From Bacteroidota bacterium (GTDB lineage: Bacteria > Bacteroidota > Bacteroidia > JACCXN01): DNA of 7,140 bases. Below, one piece after another: positions 1 through 7,005 of this stretch. The position numbers and the translations under genes are program-made. Each line of letters opens with the position of its first letter. Positions within the stretch are counted from its first letter, which is position 1. The notes below the pieces were generated by a model that worked only from the letters and a program-made list of their open reading frames with translations, was not told where the DNA came from and did no database searches. Where the stretch lies: the NCBI GenBank assembly GCA_947462515.1, contig CANHPJ010000088.1, positions 1-7,140 on the forward strand. The letters run 5' to 3'.

Positions 1-744
1 AATGAAAACTTGGCTGTAAACTTCATTAATCAGGTTCAATATCCTGAGGCCAGATGTTTTTATGGTTATCAAATCATGATTGAAAACATACATTCTGAAA
101 CCTACTCATTACTGATTGACACCTACATAAAAGATCAAATTGAAAAAAACAATCTTTTCAATGCTATTGACACGCTAACTTGCGTAACCAAAAAAGCGGA
201 ATGGGCGTTAAAATGGATAGGAAACGGCTCCTTTGCTGAGCGACTAATTGCTTTTGCAGCAGTAGAAGGAATTTTCTTTTCAGGAAGCTTTTGTTCAATT
301 TTCTGGCTTAAAAAACGTGGTTTAATGCCAGGCTTGAGCTTTTCGAACGAATTGATTTCCAGAGATGAAGGTTTGCATTGCGATTTCGCATGTCTGCTTT
401 ACAGTCAACACATCAACAACAAGTTGCCTCAAGAAACAGTTCAGCGAATTATAATGGATGCAGTAGCCATTGAAAAAGAATTTGTTACTGATGCCTTACC
501 GGTTAAATTAATTGGCATGAATGCTGATTTAATGTGTCAATACATCGAGTTTGTGGCTGATCGATTACTAGTTGAATTAGGTAATGAGAGAGTATATAAT
601 GCCTCAAACCCGTTTGATTTCATGGAGCTAATTTCGCTTCAAGGAAAAACTAACTTTTTTGAGAAACGTGTCGGGGAATATCAAAAAGCTGGCGTTATGG
701 GAAATAAAGCCGACAACGTCTTCAAATTAGATGAAGATTTTTGA
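1..744 (+). CDS. nrdB: Ribonucleoside-diphosphate reductase small (R2, beta) subunit, class Ia; 5' end outside window
   Basis: The reading frame is open from base 1, so this is the last 247 codons of a gene that starts upstream; the TTG at 10 is internal and not a real start. Family members are about 320-330 residues, so roughly 75 are missing. The protein houses the di-iron site and tyrosyl radical that start catalysis in NrdA. Counting from the first visible codon, ligands E28 and H31 sit in ENIHSETY, with the radical tyrosine Y35 four residues after H31. Further ligands are E89 (AAVEGIFF) and E123/H126 (RDEGLHCDF). The remaining ligand, an aspartate, should lie just before the window edge by family alignment. 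The tail ends in KLDEDF, the acidic R1-docking type, with a tyrosine in GEYQKAG that may be the inter-subunit relay residue. The retained tyrosine supports a classic class Ia/Ib-like R2 and not a tyrosine-less Ic form. nrdA follows 137 bases downstream on the same strand. Confidence 0.95.
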   Translation, partial: NENLAVNFINQVQYPEARCFYGYQIMIENIHSETYSLLIDTYIKDQIEKNNLFNAIDTLTCVTKKAEWALKWIGNGSFAERLIAFAAVEGIFFSGSFCSIFWLKKRGLMPGLSFSNELISRDEGLHCDFACLLYSQHINNKLPQETVQRIIMDAVAIEKEFVTDALPVKLIGMNADLMCQYIEFVADRLLVELGNERVYNASNPFDFMELISLQGKTNFFEKRVGEYQKAGVMGNKADNVFKLDEDF

Positions 745-881
745 TTCTAATTACAACTACTAATTATTGAATTTAGAAAAACTGTAAACTGAGGATGGAA
801 GAATCTTGTAAATACACCTTAAGCTGAACAGAACCAAAAAAATAAAAAATCAGAAAAAATTAATCTCTAAAACAGAAAAAA

Positions 882-3266
882 ATGTCGATGTACGTAATTA
901 AAAGAGACGGACGAAAAGAATCAGTGAAGTTTGATAAAATTACAGCTCGCGTTCAGAAATTATCCTACGGATTAGACCCGATGGTTGACCCGGTTAAGGT
1001 AACACTGAAGGTGATAGAAGGAATATACGATGCTGTTCCAACTGCTGAATTAGACAATCTTGCTGCTGAAATAGCCGCTTCTTTCACCTCAACTCATCCT
1101 GACTATGCCCTGCTGGCATCTAGGATTGCAATTTCCAACTTGCATAAAACAACAAACAAATCATTTTCAAAAACCATGAAAGATTTGTTTGAATATGAGG
1201 ACCCTAAAAATGGTCAAGCTGCCTCTTTGATAGATGAAGAAGTTTACGAAATAATAAAAAAACATGCTCAGCTATTAGACTCCACCATTATTTACGATAG
1301 GGATTTTAGCTATGATTATTTCGGATTTAAAACTCTTGAGAAGTCATATCTACTAAGACTTCAAGGCAAAGTAGTTGAGAGACCTCAGCATATGATTATG
1401 CGAGTTGCAATAGGTATTCACAAAGAAGACATCGACTCAGTAATCGAAACATACAACTTGATGAGTGAAAGATGGTTTACTCATGCTACCCCTACATTAT
1501 TCAATGCAGGAACGCCTAAACCTCAAATGTCATCTTGTTTCTTACTGACAATGAAAGACGATAGCATCGAAGGGATATACGACACATTAAAACAATGTGC
1601 TAAAATATCGCAATCAGCTGGAGGAATAGGTTTAAGCATGCATAATGTACGTGCCACCGGCTCATATATTAAAGGAACAAACGGAACTTCAAATGGTATA
1701 GTTCCAATGCTTCGAGTTTTCAATGATACTGCAAGATATGTGGATCAAGGGGGAGGAAAAAGAAAAGGTTCTTTTGCAATTTATTTGGAGCCTTGGCATG
1801 CAGACATTTTTGAATTTCTCGAATTGAAAAAGAATCATGGGAAAGAAGAAATGCGTGCAAGAGATTTATTCTATGCACTTTGGATCTCTGATTTATTCAT
1901 GCAACGAGTAGAGGACAATGGAAACTGGTCATTATTCTGCCCAAATGAAGCCCCAGGTCTTGGAGATTGCTATGGTAAAGAATTTGAAGATTTATACACT
2001 AAATACGAAAAAGAAGGTAGAGCAAGAAAAACAATAAAAGCTCAAGATCTTTGGTTTGCAATATTAGAATCTCAAATAGAGACCGGTACTCCTTACATGC
2101 TTTATAAAGATGCTTGTAATGAAAAATCAAATCAAAAAAACCTTGGTACTATAAAATCAAGTAATCTTTGTACAGAAATTATAGAATACACCTCTCCTGA
2201 TGAAGTAGCAGTTTGTAATTTGGCTTCTGTTGCATTACCAAGATTTGTAACTGACGAGCAGTTTGACCATCAAAAATTATTTGATGTAACCTATTCTGTA
2301 ACAAAGAACTTAAACAAAATTATTGATAATAACTACTATCCTGTTGTTGAGGCCAAAAATTCTAATCTTCGTCACCGTCCAATAGGGATAGGAGTTCAAG
2401 GTTTAGCTGATGCGTTTATTTTGATGAGAATGCCTTTTGATTCTCCAGAAGCTGCTCAGTTAAATAAAGAAATATTCGAAACTATTTATTATGCAGCAAT
2501 GACTGCATCAAAAGATCTGGCCAAAATCGATGGTACTTACGAAACCTACCCTGGTTCACCGGTATCTAAAGGTATCTTTCAATATGACATGTGGAATGTA
2601 ACTCCATCTCCTAGATGGGAATGGGATGTTTTGAAAGAGGAAGTTGCCAAATATGGAGTAAGAAACTCTCTATTGGTTGCACCTATGCCAACAGCATCTA
2701 CATCTCAAATATTAGGAAACAATGAATGTTTTGAACCCTACACTTCCAACATTTACTCCAGAAGAGTATTGTCAGGTGAATTCGTTGTGGTGAACAAACA
2801 TTTACTACGTGACCTTGTAAAACTTGGAATCTGGAATGACACCTTAAAAAATAAAATTATTTCTGCTAACGGATCTGTAGCTGATATACCGGAGATTCCT
2901 GAAAACATAAAGGAACTTTATAAAACAGTTTGGGAAATAAAACAAAAGGCCATTATAGAAATGGCTGCAGATAGAGGGGCGTATATTTGCCAATCTCAAT
3001 CGTTAAACTTGTTTATTCAAAATGCAAATTTCGCGAAGTTAACGTCAATGCATTTCTATGCCTGGAAAAAAGGACTTAAAACAGGAATGTATTACTTAAG
3101 AACAAAAGCTGCAACTGATGCAATTAAATTTACAGTAGAAAAACAAGGGGGTTCTCAAATAGAACCTGTATTGCAACTTTCACCAAATGTTTCCATAGAA
3201 GAACGATTTGCTGAAATATCCTGCTCACTTGATAATCCTGATGCTTGCGAAAGCTGTAGTGGTTAA
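882..3266 (+). CDS. nrdA: Ribonucleoside-diphosphate reductase large (R1, alpha) catalytic subunit, class Ia
   Basis: This 794-residue protein reduces ribonucleoside diphosphates to 2'-deoxy forms using the radical supplied by NrdB. Residues 3-92 form an ATP-cone, the ATP/dATP on-off switch, opening with YVIKRDGR; the ten-stranded barrel follows. By motif comparison with the E. coli enzyme, the redox pair is C219 (PQMSSC) and C445 (VAVCNLAS). The thiyl radical site is N428-L-C430-T-E432, giving the Asn, Cys and Glu of the active site. The radical-relay tyrosines are Y737-Y738 (GMYYLRTK). The C-terminal shuttle cysteines are C789 and C792 (CESC), two residues from the end. All key residues are present and the length is normal for the family. 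ATG 882 follows an A-rich leader without a Shine-Dalgarno site; ATG 888 (MYVIKRDGR) is an equally good start and would remove only two residues. The 745-881 spacer holds no evident terminator or TAnnTTTG promoter, so co-transcription with nrdB is likely. Confidence 0.97.
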   Translation: MSMYVIKRDGRKESVKFDKITARVQKLSYGLDPMVDPVKVTLKVIEGIYDAVPTAELDNLAAEIAASFTSTHPDYALLASRIAISNLHKTTNKSFSKTMKDLFEYEDPKNGQAASLIDEEVYEIIKKHAQLLDSTIIYDRDFSYDYFGFKTLEKSYLLRLQGKVVERPQHMIMRVAIGIHKEDIDSVIETYNLMSERWFTHATPTLFNAGTPKPQMSSCFLLTMKDDSIEGIYDTLKQCAKISQSAGGIGLSMHNVRATGSYIKGTNGTSNGIVPMLRVFNDTARYVDQGGGKRKGSFAIYLEPWHADIFEFLELKKNHGKEEMRARDLFYALWISDLFMQRVEDNGNWSLFCPNEAPGLGDCYGKEFEDLYTKYEKEGRARKTIKAQDLWFAILESQIETGTPYMLYKDACNEKSNQKNLGTIKSSNLCTEIIEYTSPDEVAVCNLASVALPRFVTDEQFDHQKLFDVTYSVTKNLNKIIDNNYYPVVEAKNSNLRHRPIGIGVQGLADAFILMRMPFDSPEAAQLNKEIFETIYYAAMTASKDLAKIDGTYETYPGSPVSKGIFQYDMWNVTPSPRWEWDVLKEEVAKYGVRNSLLVAPMPTASTSQILGNNECFEPYTSNIYSRRVLSGEFVVVNKHLLRDLVKLGIWNDTLKNKIISANGSVADIPEIPENIKELYKTVWEIKQKAIIEMAADRGAYICQSQSLNLFIQNANFAKLTSMHFYAWKKGLKTGMYYLRTKAATDAIKFTVEKQGGSQIEPVLQLSPNVSIEERFAEISCSLDNPDACESCSG

Positions 3267-3270
3267 AAAC

Positions 3271-3302
3271 AAAAAGTCCCGCATTACGTCGGGACTTTTT
3301 TT
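3271..3302 (+). terminator. Rho-independent terminator of the nrdBA transcript
   Basis: A perfect 11-bp inverted repeat (AAAAAGTCCCG at 3271-3281, CGGGACTTTTT at 3290-3300) encloses an 8-base loop and runs into a seven-T tract at 3296-3302. It starts 4 bases after the nrdA stop codon. Six of the stem pairs are GTCCCG/CGGGAC, so this is a strong hairpin. It separates the nrd genes from the sdh operon, which has its own promoter downstream. Confidence 0.93.
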
Positions 3303-3369
3303 ATTTTAAAGAAACTAAAAATAAACCAAGCCAGTATTATTTATAACAGTTTTAAATAAGCACCAAAAG

Positions 3370-3400
3370 TTTGGAATTGCCTGTTTACATTATAAATTTG
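3370..3400 (+). promoter_or_regulatory. Bacteroidota-type sigma-ABfr (housekeeping) promoter for sdhCAB
   Basis: TTTG at 3370-3373 and TAAATTTG at 3393-3400 are 19 bases apart. This matches the Bacteroidota consensus of a -33 TTTG/TTG and a -7 TAnnTTTG element, including all fixed bases of the -7 box. It lies after the nrdA terminator and 37 bases before the sdhC start, which predicts a transcription start near 3405 and a leader of about 33 bases. The leader is A/T-rich and ends in a run of eight A that includes the A of the ATG. I see no operator-like palindrome next to it. Confidence 0.72.
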
Positions 3401-3437
3401 TTGAAAAATATTATTAAAGAATATTAATTTAAAAAAA

Positions 3438-4106
3438 ATGAATAATCTCTCAAACACACTAAATTCATCTATCGGTAAAAAATATGTTATGGCCGCAACA
3501 GGCTTGTTCCTCTGCGTATTTCTGCTTGAGCATCTTTATGGTAACTTACTGTTATATAAATCTGATGGAGGTTTAGCCTTCAACGAATACTCACATACAC
3601 TTGTGCACAGTATTTTAATACGTATTGTTGAAGTTGTTCTTTTCGCAGCAATAATAATACATGTGTATCAAGCTTTGAAACTAACAACAGAAAATAAAAA
3701 TGCAAGAAAAATAAAATATGCTGTTTCAAAAGTAGATGAAACTAGTAACTGGTTTTCCAGAAATATGGGATTGACAGGAAGTATAATTTTATTTTTTATT
3801 GTAGTACACTTGTATACTTTCTTTGTACCATACAGAATAACTCATGAAGTTGAAAATTCTGCTCTTGCTGTGAAAACTGCCTTCCAAAATGGTATGTATT
3901 CTTTATTCTATATTATTGCTATATCAATACTTGGTTTTCATCTAAATCACGGGTTTCAATCAGCATTCCAATCACTAGGTTTTAACAACAGAAACTACAT
4001 GCCTATTCTTGAAAAAGCAGGTACAGGATTCGCATTGCTTATTACCATAGGATTTGCATCATTTCCAATATTATTTTATTTCGGATTAGTAGGACAAACA
4101 TTTTAA
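3438..4106 (+). CDS. sdhC: Succinate dehydrogenase/fumarate reductase cytochrome b subunit (di-haem b558 type, five-helix membrane anchor)
   Basis: This 222-residue integral membrane protein anchors SdhA/SdhB to the inner membrane, carries haem b and exchanges electrons with quinone. Five hydrophobic segments are visible, at about residues 15-38, 56-80, 110-131, 153-175 and 195-217. This is the single-anchor architecture of Bacillus SdhC and Wolinella FrdC, which explains the lack of a separate sdhD. Likely haem ligands are H32 (EHLYGN, helix 1), H75 (IIHVYQAL, helix 2), H124 (VVHLYTFF, helix 3) and H168 (GFHLNHGF, helix 4). H171 is a less likely alternative to H168, because the Bacillus FHxxxG pattern places the ligand first. 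The four-histidine pattern supports two haems and a menaquinone-reactive type B complex. The residue two before H168 is glycine, where Wolinella FrdC has the E-pathway glutamate. The start is the first ATG after the promoter. sdhA begins 5 bases after the stop, so translation is probably coupled. Confidence 0.93.
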   Translation: MNNLSNTLNSSIGKKYVMAATGLFLCVFLLEHLYGNLLLYKSDGGLAFNEYSHTLVHSILIRIVEVVLFAAIIIHVYQALKLTTENKNARKIKYAVSKVDETSNWFSRNMGLTGSIILFFIVVHLYTFFVPYRITHEVENSALAVKTAFQNGMYSLFYIIAISILGFHLNHGFQSAFQSLGFNNRNYMPILEKAGTGFALLITIGFASFPILFYFGLVGQTF

Positions 4107-4111
4107 TATAT

Positions 4112-6094
4112 ATGTCAAAATTAGATTCTAAAATACCAGAAGGTTCTCTATCAGAGAAATGGACTAAGTATAAATCAACTGTATCATTGGTAAATCCGGC
4201 CAACAAAAGACAATTAGAAATAATCGTTGTTGGTAGTGGGTTAGCTGGATCTGCTGCTGCTGCATCACTGGCAGAAATGGGGTATAAAGTGAAAGTATTT
4301 TGTTTTCAGGATAGCCCAAGAAGAGCTCACAGTATAGCGGCACAAGGTGGTATTAATGCTGCTAAAAACTATCAAAATGATGGTGACAGTGTATACAGGT
4401 TATTTTACGACACAATTAAAGGTGGAGATTACCGCGCCAGAGAAGCTAATGTATACAGATTAGCTGAAGTAAGTCCAAACATTATTGACCAATGTGTTGC
4501 TCAAGGTGTTCCATTTGCTAGAGAATATGGCGGATATTTAAGTAACCGATCTTTTGGTGGTACACAAGTACAGAGAACTTTTTACGCAGCCGGTCAAACT
4601 GGTCAGCAATTATTACTTGGTGCATACAGCGCACTTCAAAGACAAATTGGAGTTGGGACTGTGACAATGTATACAAGACATGAAATGTTAGACGTAGTTA
4701 CCATTGACGAGAAAGCACGTGGTATCATTGCCCGTGACCTTAAAACTGGTAAATTAGAAAGACATTTTGGACATGCCGTATTATTGTGCACAGGAGGATA
4801 CGGAAACGTTTTCTACCTTTCTACCAATGCTATGGGGTCTAACGTAACAGCAGCTTGGAAAGCCCATAAAAAAGGTGCCTTCTTTGGTAATCCTTGCTAT
4901 ACTCAAATACATCCAACGTGTATTCCTGTATCGGGCGATCATCAATCAAAATTAACCTTAATGTCTGAATCGTTGAGAAATGATGGAAGAATCTGGGTAC
5001 CAAAGAAAAAAGATGACAACCGTAAACCATCTGATATTCCTGAAGACGAAAGAGATTACTACTTAGAAAGACGTTATCCTGCATTTGGAAACTTGGTTCC
5101 AAGAGACGTAGCCTCTAGAGCAGCAAAAGAAAGATGTGATGCTGGTTATGGAGTTGGGAATTCAAAAATGGCAGTATTTCTTGATTATGCATCAGCTATA
5201 ACCAGATATGGTAGCATTCAAGCACATAAAATTGGATTGCAGAATGCAGATTCCAAAACAATAAATAAATTAGGTAAAGAGGTTGTAGCAGAAAAATACG
5301 GGAATCTTTTCGAAATGTATGAAAAAATTACAGGAGAAAACCCTTATGAAACACCTATGAGAATTTATCCTGCCGTGCATTATACTATGGGTGGTCTTTG
5401 GGTAGATTATAATCTGATGACAACTGTACCAGGATTATACGCACTTGGAGAAGCCAACTTCTCTGATCATGGTGCAAACAGACTTGGTGCATCAGCCCTT
5501 ATGCAAGGTCTTGCTGATGGATACTTTGTAATACCATATACTATTGGAGCTTATTTAGCAAGCGAGATTAGAACTAAAGCTATTTCAACAGATCATGAGG
5601 CCTTTGTAGAAGCAGAAAAGAAATCGAAAGAAATTTTAGACAGCTTGTTGACTATTAAGGGTTCTAAATCAGTCGATCATTTCCACAAAAGACTTGGTAA
5701 AATCATGTGGGATAAATGCGGAATGGCCAGAAGTGAGCAAGGATTGAAAGAAGCCATTGCAGATATAAAAGCCCTAAGAGAGGAATTCTGGAAAGATGTT
5801 CGTGTTCCAGGATCTGCAAATGAGCTAAACCCTGAATTGGAAAAAGCTGGAAGAGTTGCAGACTTTATTGAACTTGGAGAGTTAATGTGTATTGATGCTT
5901 TACAAAGAAACGAATCATGTGGTGGACACTTTAGAGAAGAGTTCCAAGAAGAAGACGGTGAAGCTAAACGAGATGATGAAAATTTCAAATATGTATCGGC
6001 TTGGGAGTTCAAAGGTATTGGTCAGGAGCCAAGTCTTCACAAGGAAGAACTGAAATTTGAAGCAATCAAAATAGCTGCAAGATCATACAAATAA
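4112..6094 (+). CDS. sdhA: Succinate dehydrogenase/fumarate reductase flavoprotein subunit
   Basis: This 660-residue protein is the catalytic subunit on the cytoplasmic face that interconverts succinate and fumarate with covalently bound FAD. The FAD-binding fold begins at residues 37-46 (IIVVGSGLAG). H73 in RRAHSIAAQGG is the predicted covalent FAD attachment site. Active-site residues, assigned by motif comparison with E. coli FrdA, are H267 (QIHPT), S285-E286 and R289 (LMSESLRNDG), R331 (LVPRDVASRA, the proton-donating arginine), H423 (HYTMGG) and R457 (GANRLGASAL). E286, R289 and R331 would form the proton-delivery relay. The rest is a helical domain plus a C-terminal domain, both of normal length, with no frameshift or missing motif. 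Sequence alone does not say whether the enzyme runs mainly as dehydrogenase or fumarate reductase; frdA would be an equally valid symbol in an anaerobe. It is nearly contiguous with sdhC, and sdhB follows after 87 bases. Confidence 0.96.
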   Translation: MSKLDSKIPEGSLSEKWTKYKSTVSLVNPANKRQLEIIVVGSGLAGSAAAASLAEMGYKVKVFCFQDSPRRAHSIAAQGGINAAKNYQNDGDSVYRLFYDTIKGGDYRAREANVYRLAEVSPNIIDQCVAQGVPFAREYGGYLSNRSFGGTQVQRTFYAAGQTGQQLLLGAYSALQRQIGVGTVTMYTRHEMLDVVTIDEKARGIIARDLKTGKLERHFGHAVLLCTGGYGNVFYLSTNAMGSNVTAAWKAHKKGAFFGNPCYTQIHPTCIPVSGDHQSKLTLMSESLRNDGRIWVPKKKDDNRKPSDIPEDERDYYLERRYPAFGNLVPRDVASRAAKERCDAGYGVGNSKMAVFLDYASAITRYGSIQAHKIGLQNADSKTINKLGKEVVAEKYGNLFEMYEKITGENPYETPMRIYPAVHYTMGGLWVDYNLMTTVPGLYALGEANFSDHGANRLGASALMQGLADGYFVIPYTIGAYLASEIRTKAISTDHEAFVEAEKKSKEILDSLLTIKGSKSVDHFHKRLGKIMWDKCGMARSEQGLKEAIADIKALREEFWKDVRVPGSANELNPELEKAGRVADFIELGELMCIDALQRNESCGGHFREEFQEEDGEAKRDDENFKYVSAWEFKGIGQEPSLHKEELKFEAIKIAARSYK

Positions 6095-6181
6095 AATGGT
6101 TAAAAGGTTATTAGATATATAGAAAAACAATACTGATAGCTTTTAAATTACTTTGCAAATCAGCATTAAAAAAAACAAATT

Positions 6182-6934
6182 ATGAGTAAGGAAAACATGA
6201 ACATAACGCTTAAAGTTTGGAGACAAAAAAACTCTAAGGAAGCAGGAAATTTGGTTACCTACAATGTGAAACATGTTTCTCCAGACATGTCTTTTCTTGA
6301 AATGTTTGACGTTTTAAACGAAGAATTGATTACAAAAGGAGAAGAACCGATTGCCTTTGATCACGATTGTAGAGAAGGTATTTGTGGAATGTGCAGTATG
6401 TATATAAATGGCAGAGCTCACGGTCCAAATAGCGGCACAACAACCTGTCAGTTACATATGCGCTCCTTCAAAGATGGCGACACTATTGTGGTAGAACCTT
6501 GGAGAGCAACTGCTTTTCCGGTAATTAAAGACTTGGTTGTAGATAGAGCTGCATTTGATAAAATTATGTCTTCGGGTGGTTTCGTTTCGGTTAACACCGG
6601 AAACGCCCAAGATGCGAACAATATACCTGTCCCTAAGCATGACGCTGATGATGCATTTGCCGCAGCTGCATGTATTGGATGTGGAGCTTGTGTGGCCGCC
6701 TGTAAGAATGCTTCTGCTATGTTATTTGTTTCTGCAAAAGTTTCTCAATATGCATTGCTTCCTCAAGGAAATGTAGAAGCGCGTAACAGAGTACTTAATA
6801 TGGTTAAAACAATGGATGAGGCAGGATTTGGGAATTGCACAAATACTGGGTCTTGTGAGGCTGAATGTCCTAAAGAAATCTCGTTAGAAAATATTGCAAG
6901 GATGAATAGAGAATTTTTAAAAGCTCAATTATAA
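6182..6934 (+). CDS. sdhB: Succinate dehydrogenase/fumarate reductase iron-sulfur subunit
   Basis: This 250-residue protein passes electrons from the SdhA flavin to the SdhC haem/quinone sites through three iron-sulfur clusters. The N-terminal plant-ferredoxin-like domain binds [2Fe-2S] with C63, C68, C71 (DCREGICGMC) and C89 (TTTCQLH). The C-terminal bacterial-ferredoxin-like domain has C164, C167, C170 and C174 (CIGCGACVAAC), then C219, C225 and C229 (CTNTGSCEAECP). By comparison with E. coli SdhB, the [4Fe-4S] ligands are C164, C167, C170 and C229, and the [3Fe-4S] ligands are C174, C219 and C225. C174 is followed by lysine where E. coli has proline; CKNASAMLF is, as I recall, typical of Bacteroidota versions. 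The start at ATG 6182 follows an A-rich leader; ATG 6197 (M6) is a possible alternative. It is probably co-transcribed with sdhCA, because the 87-base spacer has no terminator. It ends 12 bases before a hairpin terminator. Confidence 0.96.
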   Translation: MSKENMNITLKVWRQKNSKEAGNLVTYNVKHVSPDMSFLEMFDVLNEELITKGEEPIAFDHDCREGICGMCSMYINGRAHGPNSGTTTCQLHMRSFKDGDTIVVEPWRATAFPVIKDLVVDRAAFDKIMSSGGFVSVNTGNAQDANNIPVPKHDADDAFAAAACIGCGACVAACKNASAMLFVSAKVSQYALLPQGNVEARNRVLNMVKTMDEAGFGNCTNTGSCEAECPKEISLENIARMNREFLKAQL

Positions 6935-6946
6935 CTTTTTATATCT

Positions 6947-6981
6947 AAAAAAAAATCCAGCATTAGCTGGATTTTTTTTTT
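6947..6981. terminator. Bidirectional rho-independent terminator between sdhB and the convergent lnt
   Basis: Nine A (6947-6955) followed by TCCAGC, a four-base ATTA loop (6962-6965), then GCTGGA and ten T (6972-6981). The arms pair perfectly over 15 bp, of which six pairs form the TCCAGC/GCTGGA core. On the plus strand it lies 12 bases after the sdhB stop. On the minus strand the same hairpin is followed by nine T and lies about 25 bases after the stop of the convergent gene, so it can end both transcripts. Confidence 0.92.
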
Positions 6982-7005
6982 GCGTATAATTGAAACTAAC
7001 AAAAG

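Noticed and set aside
10..12. TTG at 10 as the start of the first gene
   Set aside because: The frame is open from base 1 and the residues before it (NEN) match the continuing NrdB sequence, so the gene is cut by the window edge.
795..827. 10-codon ATG frame in the nrdB-nrdA spacer
   Set aside because: Very short. The GAGG touches the ATG with no proper spacing, and Bacteroidota rarely rely on such sites; nothing suggests a leader peptide.
1523..1723. 66-codon minus-strand open frame inside nrdA
   Set aside because: It lies wholly antisense to a conserved catalytic region of nrdA, and its peptide shows no recognisable motif.
4839..5102. 87-codon minus-strand open frame inside sdhA
   Set aside because: It is antisense to conserved sdhA coding sequence and has no recognisable domain or own expression signals.
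5677..6012. 111-codon minus-strand open frame inside sdhA
   Set aside because: Its Ser-rich composition is what the antisense of a Glu/Lys/Arg-rich region gives; there is no domain and no independent context.
6096..6122. 8-codon ATG frame just after the sdhA stop
   Set aside because: Chance-level length in an A/T-rich spacer, with no supporting feature.
6133..6163. CTGAT...ATCAG inverted repeat in the sdhA-sdhB spacer
   Set aside because: Only 5 bp of stem around a large, mostly unpaired loop with no T-tract; not credible as a terminator or regulatory hairpin.
6452..6776. Minus-strand frame (6452-6640) and shifted plus-strand frame (6555-6776) inside sdhB
   Set aside because: Both overlap the cysteine-rich sdhB frame, which is fully supported by its cluster ligands.
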